From: Streptomyces spiroverticillatus
GTDB taxonomy: Bacteria > Actinomycetota > Actinomycetes > Streptomycetales > Streptomycetaceae
Reading direction: 5' to 3'
Length of the DNA stretch: 64,000 nt
Assembly: GCA_014650415.1 (NCBI GenBank)
Contig: BMUX01000004.1
Coordinates: 434,001-498,000 of the forward strand
The notes beneath the pieces are model-generated. The model was not told where the DNA came from and searched no databases. It was given only the letters and a program-made list of their open reading frames with translations. A program made the position numbers and the translations under genes. Position 1 is the stretch's first letter, and every line of letters starts with the position of its first letter. Below are positions 42,526 through 51,113 of this stretch, in pieces.

Positions 42526-44003
42526 GCGACCTTCACCTCCTTCACGTTCTCGGTGTGCTTGTCGTCCGGCGTGACCCTGGTGAAGACCGCCATCTGCGTG
42601 GGCGGCCCCACCTCCGCGTCGTCCGGCCCGACGGGTACGAACTCGACGCCGTACCCGTGCCGTTCGGCCACCTTGCCCGCCCAGTCGCGGAACTCCTGCC
42701 GCGTCCACTCGAAGCGGTGGTCACCGTGCCGCACGTGCCCGGCCGGCAGGGTCTCCCAGCGGACGTTGTACTCGACGTTCGGCGTCGTCACGATCACCGT
42801 GCGCGGCCGCGCGGACCCGAACACCGCGTACTCCAGCGCGGGCAGCCTCGGCAGGTCCAGGTGCTCGATGACCTCACTGAGCACGGCGGCGTCGTAACCG
42901 GTCAACCTCTTGTCGGTGTACGTCAGCGAGCCCTGCAGCAGCGAGACGCGCTCGGCCTGCCGCTCGCCCATCCGGTCCAGCTTGAGCCGCCGGGAGGCGA
43001 TGGTGAGCGCGCGCACGGACACGTCGACGCCGACGATCTCGGTGAACTTCACGTCCTTGAGCAGCGCCTGCACCAACTGGCCCTGCCCGCAGCCCAGGTC
43101 GAGCACCCGGCCGGCCCCGGCCGCCCGCAGCGCACCGAGGATCGCCTCACGGCGCTGCTCGGCGAGCGGTGTCGGCCGTTCCGCAGTCTCGGTCTCCTCA
43201 GCCACCGCGTTGTCGATCTCCTCGACGGCGATGTCGTCGGCGTCCGCGAGCCGTGCCAGTTCCAGTCGCTGGGTCGCCTGCCGGGTGAGCCCCCAACGGC
43301 GCGACAGGTAGCGGGTGGTGATCAGCTTCTGCTCGGGGTGCGAGGCCAGCCAGCCCTCTCCGGCCCGCAGCAGCTTGTCGACCTCGTCGGGCGAGACCCA
43401 GTAGTGCTTGGAGTCGTCGAGCACCGGCAGCAGTACGTACAGGTGCCGCAGCGCCTCCGCCAGCCGCAGCTCTCCCTCCAGCGTCAGTTGTACGTAGCGG
43501 GAGTCGCCCCATTCCGGGAACTGCGCGTCCAGCGGTACGGGCACCGCCTCGACGGTGCTCCAGCCCAGCGGCGCGAACAGCTTGCGCACCAGGTCCGCAC
43601 CGCCGCGCGCGGGCAGCGCGGGCACCTCGATGCGCAGCGGCATCGGCTGCTCGGCGCGCTCCGGGCGGGCGTTGCACACCCCGTGCAGGGCGCTCTTGAA
43701 GACGCTGCTCAGCGCCACCGCGAGCAGCGACGACGCGGCGTAGGGGCGGTCGTTGACGTACTGTGCGAGCGCCAGGTCGGGCGAGCCGCCACGGCCCTTG
43801 CCCTTGCCGCGCCGCACGAGCGCCACCGGATCGACCTCCAGGAGCAGCGCGGCCGTGCAGCGCTCGGCGCTCGCCTCGGGGTAGAGGACGTGCGCCGTGC
43901 CGTGGGAGGTGGGGAACGACTGCTTCCGGTCGGGATGCTTGTGCAGCAGGAATCCGAGGTCGGTAGCGGGGCGTTCCGGGGTTCCGGTGGTACTGATCGT
44001 CAT
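42522..44003 (-). CDS. hen1: 3'-terminal RNA ribose 2'-O-methyltransferase Hen1
   Basis: A 493-residue bacterial Hen1. The N-terminal half (about 1-245) is the domain that activates the Pnkp ligase; the C-terminal half is the S-adenosylmethionine methyltransferase with VLDLGCGQGQLVQAL (motif I). The metal-binding set is in SEVIEHLDLPRL (Glu377 to His381) and continues with VTTPNVEYNVRWE and HGDHRFEWTRQEF. It methylates the 3'-terminal ribose of the broken RNA before ligation. The ATG at 44003 is chosen because homology starts TGTPERPATDLGFLLHKHP; a GTG at 44024 is an alternative. First gene of the hen1-pnkp operon. Confidence 0.93.
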   Translation of the reverse strand: MTISTTGTPERPATDLGFLLHKHPDRKQSFPTSHGTAHVLYPEASAERCTAALLLEVDPVALVRRGKGKGRGGSPDLALAQYVNDRPYAASSLLAVALSSVFKSALHGVCNARPERAEQPMPLRIEVPALPARGGADLVRKLFAPLGWSTVEAVPVPLDAQFPEWGDSRYVQLTLEGELRLAEALRHLYVLLPVLDDSKHYWVSPDEVDKLLRAGEGWLASHPEQKLITTRYLSRRWGLTRQATQRLELARLADADDIAVEEIDNAVAEETETAERPTPLAEQRREAILGALRAAGAGRVLDLGCGQGQLVQALLKDVKFTEIVGVDVSVRALTIASRRLKLDRMGERQAERVSLLQGSLTYTDKRLTGYDAAVLSEVIEHLDLPRLPALEYAVFGSARPRTVIVTTPNVEYNVRWETLPAGHVRHGDHRFEWTRQEFRDWAGKVAERHGYGVEFVPVGPDDAEVGPPTQMAVFTRVTPDDKHTENVKEVKVA

Positions 44004-44113
44004 GAACACACGTCCGAGTATCACCCGGTTCGCCCGCTCCGACCACGGGTTTTAGCAGGCCGCAGCCCAGCCCCGCCGCCCCACGTCCGGGGCCCCGGCC
44101 CAGCCCAGCCGAC

Positions 44114-45022
44114 TCAGCCCCGCCGCCCCACTCCCGCCGCCAGCCCGGCGATCTGCTCCGGCCCGACCCGGCAGCACCCGCCGACCAGTCGCGCCCCGTT
44201 CGCCTCCCAGCCCCGCACCCGGCCGGCGTCGAAGGTGCCCTCGCCCCGCCAGCCGCGCCCTGCCGCGTCCCACTCCTCCCCACTGTTGGGATAGACGACG
44301 ACCGGCTTGCCGGTCTCCCGGGCGGCAATCTCCACCGCCCGGTCGACGTCACCGGGCTCGCAGCAGTTCACGCCGACCGCGATCACCTGCTCGTTGCCCG
44401 CCGCCAGGGCGAACGCCTCCCCCAGCGGCTGGCCGGCCCGCGTCCCGTCGCCTTCGATGCTGTACGTCAGCCAGACCGGCACCCCGCATCCTTCGACCGC
44501 ACGCAGCAGCGCCTCGGCCTCCTCGGCGTCCGGCACCGTCTCCAGCGCCAGGACGTCGGGGCCCGCCTCCGCCAGGGCCTCGATGCGCGGCCGGTGGAAC
44601 CGCTCCAGCTCCGCCACCGACATCCCGTACCGTCCCCGGTACTCACTGCCGTCCGCGAGCATCGCCCCGTACGGCCCGACCGAGGCCGCCACCCACACGG
44701 GGTGTTCCGCGCCCTGTGCCGCCGCGCGGGCCAGCGCGACGCTGCGCCGCAGCAGCTCCGAGGCCTCCTCCCGGCCGACGCCCCGCCGGGCGAACCCCTC
44801 GTGGGTCGCCTGGTAGCTGGAGGTGATCAGCACCCGGGCCCCCGCCCGCACGTACGCCGCGTGCGCCGCCTCGATCTGCTCGGGGGCGTCCGCGAGCAGC
44901 CTGGCCGACCAGAGTGCGTCGGTGAGGTCGCAGCCCTGCGCCTCCAACTGGTTGGAGAGCCCTCCGTCGAGGACGAGGGTCTCCCCGGCGAGCGCGGCGG
45001 CGAGCGTGCGGGTGGGTTTCAC
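44114..45022 (-). CDS. mmuM: Homocysteine S-methyltransferase
   Basis: A 302-residue zinc-dependent enzyme transferring a methyl group, usually from S-methylmethionine, to homocysteine. The zinc cysteines are in AVGVNCCEPGD and the GGCCRVGPEQI pair near the C-terminus; the first barrel strand reads LVLDGGLSNQLEAQGCDL. The GTG start at 45022 has AGGAG five bases upstream. No permease or other methionine gene is adjacent; the F420-type oxidoreductase upstream is on the same strand but 77 bases away. Confidence 0.9.
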   Translation of the reverse strand: MKPTRTLAAALAGETLVLDGGLSNQLEAQGCDLTDALWSARLLADAPEQIEAAHAAYVRAGARVLITSSYQATHEGFARRGVGREEASELLRRSVALARAAAQGAEHPVWVAASVGPYGAMLADGSEYRGRYGMSVAELERFHRPRIEALAEAGPDVLALETVPDAEEAEALLRAVEGCGVPVWLTYSIEGDGTRAGQPLGEAFALAAGNEQVIAVGVNCCEPGDVDRAVEIAARETGKPVVVYPNSGEEWDAAGRGWRGEGTFDAGRVRGWEANGARLVGGCCRVGPEQIAGLAAGVGRRG

Positions 45023-45076
45023 GGTGACTCCTGCAAGGCGGACAAGGCGAACAAGCCAGACAAAGCAGACGGGGAA

Positions 45077-45092
45077 CGGTGCAGGCGCACCG
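45077..45092 (-). terminator. Small hairpin between the LLM oxidoreductase and mmuM
   Basis: CGGTGC-aggc-GCACCG, 6-bp arms and a 4-base loop, just after the oxidoreductase stop on the minus strand. Short GACAAGG-like repeats follow toward mmuM. A weak terminator at best. Confidence 0.35.
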
Positions 45093-45099
45093 GCATCCG

Positions 45100-46023
45100 T
45101 CAGTTCAGCTGGGACAGCACCTGCGAGGAGATCAGATCCAGGTGATCGAGGTCGTCCAGGTCCAGCATCTGGAGGTACACCCGGGAGGAGCCGATCTCCG
45201 CGAACCGTCCGATCCGGTCCACCACTTCGGCGGGCGAGCCCGCGAGTCCGTTGGCCTTGAGTTCGTCCACCTCCCGTCCGATGGCCGCCGCCCGGCGGGC
45301 CACTTCGTTGTCGTCCTTGCCCACGCACGCCACCAGCGCGTTGGAGTACACCAGGTCGCCCGACTTCCGTCCGGCCGCCTCGGCCGCCGCCCTGACCCGG
45401 CCGAACTGCCGGGCGGTGTCGTCGAGCGAGGCGAAGGGGATGTTGAACTCGTCGGCGTACTGCGCGGCCAGCCGGGGTGTGCGCACCGCGCCGTGTCCCC
45501 CGATCAGCACCGGCACCTTGGCCTGGGCGGGCTTGGGCAGTGCGGGTGAGTCGGTGAGCTGGTAGTGGGTCCCCTCGTAGCTGAAGGTCTTGCCGGCTTC
45601 CGTCTCCCACAGCCCCGTCACGATGGCCAGTTGCTCCTCCAGCCTGGCGAACTTCTCCTTGGGGAAGGGGATGCCGTACGCCTTGTGCTCCTCCTCGAAC
45701 CAGCCTGCGCCCAGGCCCAGTTCGACTCGGCCGCCCGACATCTGGTCGACCTGCGCGACCTGGATGGCCAGCACTCCGGGAAGCCGGAACGTACCCGCGG
45801 TCATGAGCGTCCCGAGCCGGATGCGCTTGGTCTCCCGGGCCAGTCCGGCCAGGGTGATCCAGGCGTCGGTGGGGCCGGGGAGTCCGTCGGCCGATCCCAT
45901 GGCCAGGTAGTGGTCGGAGCGGAAGAAGGCGTCGAAGCCGAGGTCCTCGGTGGCCTTGGCGACGGTCAGCAGTTTCTCGTAGCTCGCCCCCTGCTGGGGC
46001 TCGGTGAAGATGCGAAGATCCAT
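45100..46023 (-). CDS. LLM class F420-dependent oxidoreductase
   Basis: A 307-residue luciferase-like TIM-barrel flavin/F420 enzyme. Characteristic segments are KATEDLGFDAFFRSDHYLAM, TLAGLARETKRIRLGTLMT, GRVELGLGAGWFEEEHKAYG and VPVLIGGHGAVRTPRLAAQY. The family reduces or oxidises varied substrates with coenzyme F420; no specific substrate can be named. The ATG at 46023 has AGGA upstream. The 246-base region upstream, divergent from the next gene, is annotated separately. Confidence 0.85.
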   Translation of the reverse strand: MDLRIFTEPQQGASYEKLLTVAKATEDLGFDAFFRSDHYLAMGSADGLPGPTDAWITLAGLARETKRIRLGTLMTAGTFRLPGVLAIQVAQVDQMSGGRVELGLGAGWFEEEHKAYGIPFPKEKFARLEEQLAIVTGLWETEAGKTFSYEGTHYQLTDSPALPKPAQAKVPVLIGGHGAVRTPRLAAQYADEFNIPFASLDDTARQFGRVRAAAEAAGRKSGDLVYSNALVACVGKDDNEVARRAAAIGREVDELKANGLAGSPAEVVDRIGRFAEIGSSRVYLQMLDLDDLDHLDLISSQVLSQLN

Positions 46024-46229
46024 GACTTCATCCTGCACCTTCGAACTGCCGTCAACCCCGTTGGCCTCATCTGTCCCCCATCTGCCCGGTCGGGTGAAAA
46101 TTCGTCCTCGTGGGGGTCCTCGCACTGCCGTGTCAGTGACCGGTGATCCCAGCACTCGTTTGCTCGGGCGGAGCCGGACAGCCCGGCCCGCGCGCCGACG
46201 ACCGTTGTCGGGGCGTTGATAGCAACACC

Positions 46230-46250
46230 GCCCTCCCCCAGCGGGAGGGC
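46230..46250 (+). promoter_or_regulatory. Leader hairpin before the tyrosine-rich hypothetical gene
   Basis: GCCCTCCC (46230-46237) pairs with GGGAGGGC (46243-46250) around a 5-base loop, 20 bases before the ATG and just upstream of the GGAGG ribosome site. It could influence translation. The rest of 46024-46229 is a divergent promoter region with no gene seen. Confidence 0.35.
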
Positions 46251-46269
46251 CTGGGCCGAGGAGGCCGCC

Positions 46270-46659
46270 ATGTCCCAGGAAGCCGTGCCCGAACAGGCCG
46301 CGTCCGCGAATCCGGTACCGCAGTCCGTACCGGGCCAGCAGGCCGCCCCGAAGGGCCTGTTGCAGCAGATGGAGGAACTGATGGCGGCGCTCACCGCCGA
46401 CCTGTCGCAGCTCGACGCCGATCTCCAGACCACGGGCGACCGCCCGTCGACCAACGCTTCCACCACCGAGAGCCACCGGGAGGAACGCGACGGCCGCCAC
46501 GACGAGGGCCGCTACGGCGAAAGCCGGCCCAAAGACTCCTCGTACGGCGACAGCCGGTACGGAGACGGTCAGTACGGAAGCGGCCAGTATGTGAGCGACC
46601 GGCCCGTGGAGGGCCGCTACGACGAGCGTCGCCCCGGCGACCTCGGCCGGTCCTACTGA
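46270..46659 (+). CDS. Hypothetical protein with a Tyr/Gly/Arg-rich tail
   Basis: A 129-residue acidic-to-basic protein. A short helical segment GLLQQMEELMAALTADLSQLDADL (residues about 28-51, coiled-coil-like) is followed by a disordered tail with repeated Y-G-(D/S) and R-Y-(G/D) units (RYGESRPKDSSYGDSRYGDG). No signal peptide or membrane segment. The ATG at 46270 has a clear GGAGG. I do not recognise a family. Confidence 0.65.
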   Translation: MSQEAVPEQAASANPVPQSVPGQQAAPKGLLQQMEELMAALTADLSQLDADLQTTGDRPSTNASTTESHREERDGRHDEGRYGESRPKDSSYGDSRYGDGQYGSGQYVSDRPVEGRYDERRPGDLGRSY

Positions 46660-46670
46660 CCGGACCAGGG

Positions 46671-47207
46671 TCATGACGGCCCCGCCGCCGAGTCATGGGC
46701 CGCGCCCTGCAGTCTGCCGTTCTCCCACACCGTGAGCCGGCGCAGCAGTCCGCGCACCCGGTCGTTCGACTCGTCGGCGGCGTCGATCGCCTCGATCGTC
46801 TGCCAGTAGAAACCACCCTCGTCGGCGGCACAGGCGACCCCGACCAGTGCGATGCCCACCTCCCCCAGCAACCCGCCGAGCTCGTCCAACGCGCCCCGCG
46901 CATCGGGGACTTCGGTGAGGCGTGCGGCCCTCGGCCCGGGATCGGGAGGTTGCCCGACGCCTAAGCCGGACCTCTCCTGACCGCCGGTGCTCAGCGTCGG
47001 CCAGTCGATCGTCCCGCACCCCCGGCCGCCCGCCTCGCTGAGGCCCTGCGCCTCGCCCCGGAGCTCCGGCGGTCCCTTGACGGCCAGCATCCCGCCGATC
47101 GCCTGGGTCAGCGCCTGCGCCTGCCACGCCTCCGTGAGGATCTCCAGCGACGCCTGGCTCTGCGCCAGCGCGTGTCTGCTGACCCTGACGAGTCTCACCG
47201 CGTCCAT
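46671..47207 (-). CDS. Hypothetical protein (DUF6099-like)
   Basis: A 178-residue protein with conserved-looking N-terminus (VRLVRVSRHALAQSQASLEI) and a helical middle (TEAWQAQALTQAIGGML), a Gly/Pro-rich linker, and a C-terminal helical unit (DELGGLLGEVGIALVGVACA and AIDAADESNDRVRGLLRRL). No signal peptide. It resembles streptomycete proteins annotated as DUF6099, from memory of the pattern. Convergent with the gene at 46270, with only 11 bases between stops. Confidence 0.6.
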   Translation of the reverse strand: MDAVRLVRVSRHALAQSQASLEILTEAWQAQALTQAIGGMLAVKGPPELRGEAQGLSEAGGRGCGTIDWPTLSTGGQERSGLGVGQPPDPGPRAARLTEVPDARGALDELGGLLGEVGIALVGVACAADEGGFYWQTIEAIDAADESNDRVRGLLRRLTVWENGRLQGAAHDSAAGPS

Positions 47208-47338
47208 CAGCCACCCCCGTTACCGTCCCGCTGCCGTCCCACTCACTCCTCAATTCACTACCCAGAGTGAGGGGAACGGGCCCGGAAAGCCAGGGCTATG
47301 CGGAAATCTGTGGACACTCAAGCGGTTGTGGACATCGT

Positions 47339-47358
47339 CGTCACTCCGAAGAGTGACG
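47339..47358 (-). terminator. UUCG-loop terminator at the end of the MazG-like gene
   Basis: On the minus strand CGTCACTC-TTCG-GAGTGACG: an 8-bp perfect stem capped by the very stable UUCG tetraloop. It overlaps the stop codon (47341-47343) of the MazG-like gene. About 130 bases without a gene separate it from the next start. Confidence 0.7.
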
Positions 47359-47784
47359 AACTCCGCTTTCCGGGACGGGAAACCGCGTCTCGTTCCGCTC
47401 GATCTTGGCGGCGAGCGCCGCCAGCGGATCGATCCCCAGGACCTCGCAGAACTGCAGCAGATAGGCCAGCACGTCCGCGACCTCGTCGGCGACGCGGTGC
47501 GCGGACTCGGGCTGCTCCATCACGCGGGCGGACTGCTCGGGCGTCAACCACTGGAAGATCTCGACGAGTTCGGAGGCTTCGACGCTCAGCGCCGCGGCCA
47601 GGTTCTTGGGCGTGTGGTACGGCCCCCAGTCGCGGGCCGCGGCGAACTCGACCAGCCGCCGCTGGAGCGCCGCCACATCGGGCACCGCCCCCGCCGCCGC
47701 GGCCGCCACGTCCACGCCCGCGCCCGAACCGCCCGCGCCCCGCACACCGTCCACGCCCGCCACCGTCCTCGCCTCGTCGTTCAC
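47341..47784 (-). CDS. MazG-like nucleotide pyrophosphohydrolase
   Basis: A 147-residue all-alpha NTP-PPase of the MazG-like/dCTPase type. After a Gly/Ala/Val-rich N-terminal stretch (to about residue 33) the fold begins ALQRRLVEFAAARDW. The magnesium-binding EXXE...EXXD pattern is SVEASELVEIFQW and HRVADEVADVLAYLLQFC. It would remove pyrophosphate from non-canonical or excess nucleoside triphosphates. The GTG at 47784 overlaps the stop of the AAA gene (GTGA). Confidence 0.85.
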   Translation of the reverse strand: MNDEARTVAGVDGVRGAGGSGAGVDVAAAAAGAVPDVAALQRRLVEFAAARDWGPYHTPKNLAAALSVEASELVEIFQWLTPEQSARVMEQPESAHRVADEVADVLAYLLQFCEVLGIDPLAALAAKIERNETRFPVPESGVRHSSE

Positions 47785-48935
47785 GCCCCCAGGTCTACCA
47801 CCGCCGCCCCCTCCACCCCGCGCACGCCCGAGGCGTCCGACACGGTGCCGACGAGCCTGATGTGCCCCCGCGCGCACATCCTCCCGGCCAATTCCCCCAG
47901 CGCCCGCGCCTGCCGGGCGTCCAGCCCCCGGTCGAACCCGTCGGCCAGCACCGCGAGCGCCTGGTACGCGTCCGGCACCTCGGCGACGTACGCCATGTCC
48001 AGCACCTCCGGCCCGGTGAGCAGGACGAGCGCGAACGCCAGGTACCGCAGTTCCCCGTCGCCGAGCCGCCCGACGGGCGTCACCCCGCGCGCGCCCCGGT
48101 CCAGCACCGCGCGCACCGTCCGCCCCGCCAGATCTTCCGTCGCCAGGCCCTCCACCCGGCCCGCGCACCCCTCCTTCGCCGCCGCGACGAGCGCCCCGTA
48201 CCGGATCCCGCACTCCTTGCCCGTACGGCGCAAGACCGCGGCCAGGTTGTCGCAGCCCCGGCGCAGCAGTGCCTCCTCCACCGGCACCGGTGCCCGCATC
48301 CGCTGGGGCTGCGGGTCGCACACGTACACCGAGCGCAGCGCGACGAGCACCTGTTCGGCGGCGGCCAGCACCTGCCTCTCGCCGTCGGTGCGGCCGGCCA
48401 CGCGCAGCGGCAGGAGTGCCGTGGCCAGCCGGTCGTCGGGCAGCGGTGCGCGCGTCACGGACACCGCACCCGCCGTGTGCCAGGCGGCCTGCACCGTGCG
48501 CCGGCGGGGGTCGCGCAGCACGGTGGTCAGGAGTTCCCTCCCCTCGCACGTCAAACGTTCGCTGACGATGCGGAGTTCCGGCTCCGCCTGAACGGCCAGA
48601 TCCAGCCGTACGGGTCCGGCGGGGCCGTCGACGGTGCAGCCGATCCGGAAGCCGCGTCTGCCCTGTTCGTCGGGGAGCGCGGTCTCGGGGACGCGGGCGG
48701 ACGGATCGGGGAACACCTCGTCGAGGACGTCCCCCGCACCCAGGCGGGCCAGGGCGTCGTACATCTCCAGGACGGTCGTCTTGCCGCTCCCGCTCGGCCC
48801 CGCGAAGAAGGTCAGCGGGCCGAGCGGGAAGACCGCGCCCCGGTGCGGGCCGAAGGCGGAGAGCCTGAGTTCGGTGACCGTGGGGCGGTGCGGGCGGAGG
48901 GGGACGGGCGGGCGTAAGGGCGAAGGCACAGTCAT
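47781..48935 (-). CDS. AAA family ATPase (SMC/RecF-like AAA_21)
   Basis: A 384-residue ATPase beginning with TELRLSAFGPHRGAVFPLGPLTFFAGPSGSGKTTVLEMYDAL (as segments: LSAFGPHRG, Walker A AGPSGSGKTT about residue 42). It has a middle region with two cysteines in VYVCDPQPQ and RRGCDNLAAVL, then LGDGELRYLAFALVLLTGPE in place of the ABC signature. The acidic Walker B region is weak. Such RecF/SMC-like single ATPases are of unknown function. The ATG at 48935 lies within an inverted-repeat region and lacks a clear ribosome site; ATGs slightly upstream are possible. Confidence 0.65.
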   Translation of the reverse strand: MTVPSPLRPPVPLRPHRPTVTELRLSAFGPHRGAVFPLGPLTFFAGPSGSGKTTVLEMYDALARLGAGDVLDEVFPDPSARVPETALPDEQGRRGFRIGCTVDGPAGPVRLDLAVQAEPELRIVSERLTCEGRELLTTVLRDPRRRTVQAAWHTAGAVSVTRAPLPDDRLATALLPLRVAGRTDGERQVLAAAEQVLVALRSVYVCDPQPQRMRAPVPVEEALLRRGCDNLAAVLRRTGKECGIRYGALVAAAKEGCAGRVEGLATEDLAGRTVRAVLDRGARGVTPVGRLGDGELRYLAFALVLLTGPEVLDMAYVAEVPDAYQALAVLADGFDRGLDARQARALGELAGRMCARGHIRLVGTVSDASGVRGVEGAAVVDLGA

Positions 48936-48960
48936 GATGCGGACGCTATGCATCCGCATC
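48936..48960. promoter_or_regulatory. Inverted repeat at the AAA gene start
   Basis: GATGCGGA (48936-48943) and TCCGCATC (48953-48960) are exact complements around a 9-base loop, immediately upstream of the ATPase ATG. Possible operator, or a leader hairpin covering the start. Confidence 0.4.
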
Positions 48961-48991
48961 GATGACGAACCGTTACGCCTGTACGGCCTTC

Positions 48992-49381
48992 CTACGAACG
49001 GGGGACGGCGGCCGCCTCGACGCCCTCGACCTCCATGCCGACGGGGGCGAGCAGGAAGACATTGCGGTCCACCCGGTGCATGCCGCTGCCGAGCCCGAAG
49101 ACCACACCGCTGCTGAAGTCCAGGATGCGCTTGGCCACATCCGTCTCCGCGCTGGTCAGGTCGAGGAGCACCGGAATCTGCGCGATCAGGTACTCGGCGA
49201 CCTCCCGGGCGTCCGAGAACACCTGCACCCGCAGCACGACCATGCGCCGCTGCTCGACCTCCTCGTACCCCTGGGGCACCGTGCGGTGGTCGGTTCTGGA
49301 CGGCCACTCGTTGCGGCTGCGCAGCGGTACGACCTGGGCGAGCCCTTCCCACTGCTCGTCGGTGACGTCATACCTGCTCAC
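48992..49381 (-). CDS. SepF-like cell division protein
   Basis: A 129-residue SepF-fold protein. The core reads VVLRVQVFSDAREVAEYLI, then IPVLLDLTSAETDVAKRILDF, SSGVVFGLGSGMHRVDRNVF and LLAPVGMEV, a close match to the SepF family that bundles FtsZ filaments at the membrane. It lacks the long linker and the N-terminal amphipathic helix of the dcw-cluster SepF, so it is one of the streptomycete paralogues (SflA/SflB-type). The GTG at 49381 is chosen since the conserved N-terminus (SRYDVTDEQWEGLAQVVPL) begins there. Confidence 0.88.
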   Translation of the reverse strand: MSRYDVTDEQWEGLAQVVPLRSRNEWPSRTDHRTVPQGYEEVEQRRMVVLRVQVFSDAREVAEYLIAQIPVLLDLTSAETDVAKRILDFSSGVVFGLGSGMHRVDRNVFLLAPVGMEVEGVEAAAVPRS

Positions 49382-49504
49382 CGGACCACCCCACCCGCGC
49401 GCTGTATCTGCATCCGGCAATTCTGACGCCCCTCACCCGTACGGCCTACCAGCGACACGGTACGGAACGGGATCTGTCGCACCTGCCCGAGGGCTGCCAT
49501 CAGC

Positions 49505-49545
49505 ACAGTGGTCCGACACCGTGACGCTCGGTGCCGGACCACTGT
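49505..49545 (-). terminator. Terminator of the secreted protease gene
   Basis: Bases 49505-49521 pair with 49529-49545 over 17 positions with one mismatch around a 7-base loop. It lies 48 bases after the protease stop on the minus strand. Confidence 0.75.
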
Positions 49546-49593
49546 TCTCACGCCTCATGCGCGTACAAGCACTCCCCTACGCGTACGAAGCGG

Positions 49594-50937
49594 TCATGCG
49601 CGCTGCCACAGGGCGGGCACGTTCGGGGGCTCCCACCCCGGCTGTGCCTGGTGCCCCTGGAGGCAGCGGTACGTGGCTCCGCCGTACGTCACCTGCGCGC
49701 CGGTGGCGTAGACGGTGCCCGCGGCCCAGGTCCCACCGGGCTCACCCGGGCCCGGGCCGGGACCTGGACCGGGGTCCGTGGTGGTCTTGAGGGTCAGACC
49801 GTACCCCTGGAGCAGGGGGTTGATCGGCTGGTAGAACGTGGTCCCGCCGGAGCGGCAGTCGCCGGAGCCGCCGGAGGTGACGCCCTGGGCCTGGCTGCCG
49901 GAGATGAAGGAGCCGCCGGAGTCACCGGGCTCGGCGCACACTGTCGTACGCGTGACACCACTGATGGTGCCTTCGGGGTACGTCACGCTGGTGTTGTGCT
50001 GCTGGATGGTGCCGCAGTGCCAGCCGGTGGTGGAACCGGAGCGGCAGACGGAGGCGCCCACGGCGGCCTGTGTGGAGCCGGCCACCTGCACGTTGCTGCC
50101 TGCGACGTTGGGCGTCGAGGTCCAGTTGGCGTTGGTGGCGACCCAGGCGGTGTCGCGGCCGGGGAAGGTGGAGGCCTGGAAGGAGCCCTGGGCGGCCTGG
50201 TTGTAGCCGGTGGTGGTGGTTCCGGCCCGGCCGCAGTGCCCGGCCGTGGCGAAGCCCTGCTGAGTGCCGCGGGTGATGGCGAAGCCGACGGAGCAGCGTC
50301 CGCTGCCGTTCATGTAGTAGGCGTCGCCGCCGCGTATGTCGTACAGCGGACGCGGCTGCTGCACGGACTTCTCGTACTTTACGGCGGTCGCGTCCACCCC
50401 CGCCGCTGTCACCAGCGCCTGTGCCTCGTTTTGGCTCCGCGCCTGGAGCGTCACTTTGTTCGCCCTGACGTCCACGTAGCGCACGGGCACCGCTGTCGCA
50501 GCGGCACCGGCAGCGGCCTTGTCGAGCTGCGCAAGGGTGGCGTCGAGCTGCTTCAGAGTGTGCTGTACGACCAGGGCACGGGCGCCCAGTGCCCTGATGG
50601 AGCGGACATCGGCGGCATCGGTGGTGGCGACCATGAGCGTGGCGGAGTCGGCACCCTGCACCCAGGCGCCGGCGAAGTCCCGGCCCAGCGCGTTCTGCAG
50701 GCGGCCCGCGACGGCACCGGCCTCGGCCTCGTTGGCGAGCCGCGCCCTGGCCTGTCCGGCGGTGACGCCGAGGTCGCGCTGCATGGCGCGGAGCAGTTCG
50801 GGGGACGCCTGGCCGACGCCCAGGGTCTCCGCGGCGGTGGACGGAGCGGCGTTTGCGGAACCCGGTAATCCGGCCAGCACGAGCGCACCGACCGCGGCGA
50901 AAGCGGCACAGGCCGCCTTGGCGTGTCTGTGGAGCAT
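49594..50937 (-). CDS. Secreted S1 (streptogrisin-type) serine protease with chitin-binding domain
   Basis: A 447-residue secreted protease. The order is signal peptide (AACAAFAAVGALVLAGLPGS, ANA), an alpha-lytic-type pro-domain (about 40-190), a chymotrypsin-fold catalytic domain with His in TAGHCG, Asp in GRDTAWV and Ser in EPGDSGGSFISG (about 225-390), a Pro/Gly linker (DPGPGPGPGPGE), and a C-terminal carbohydrate-binding module of the CBM5/12 type (AGTVYATGAQVTYGGATYRCLQGHQAQPGWEP). This is the streptogrisin C architecture. The tail suggests action on protein-coated chitin. Not an operon with its neighbours. Confidence 0.92.
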   Translation of the reverse strand: MLHRHAKAACAAFAAVGALVLAGLPGSANAAPSTAAETLGVGQASPELLRAMQRDLGVTAGQARARLANEAEAGAVAGRLQNALGRDFAGAWVQGADSATLMVATTDAADVRSIRALGARALVVQHTLKQLDATLAQLDKAAAGAAATAVPVRYVDVRANKVTLQARSQNEAQALVTAAGVDATAVKYEKSVQQPRPLYDIRGGDAYYMNGSGRCSVGFAITRGTQQGFATAGHCGRAGTTTTGYNQAAQGSFQASTFPGRDTAWVATNANWTSTPNVAGSNVQVAGSTQAAVGASVCRSGSTTGWHCGTIQQHNTSVTYPEGTISGVTRTTVCAEPGDSGGSFISGSQAQGVTSGGSGDCRSGGTTFYQPINPLLQGYGLTLKTTTDPGPGPGPGPGEPGGTWAAGTVYATGAQVTYGGATYRCLQGHQAQPGWEPPNVPALWQRA

Positions 50938-51113
50938 GGGGGATCTCCTCGGTCTCAGGTGGGTACCGAGACCATAGGACTAGACAACCTCGGTGAGGGA
51001 GCTGCCAGTTGCCCCCTCGGTCCGTGTTATGGGGTCGGGAATGCGCCACGTGCCGGGCCCCTCGAGCCACCCTCGCGGGCGGAACGCGGGCCCGGCGACC
51101 GACCGGTGCGCGC

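Noticed and set aside
39805..42897. A 1030-codon plus-strand frame opposite pnkp
   Set aside because: Pnkp is unmistakable on the other strand and the plus-strand product has no recognisable domain.
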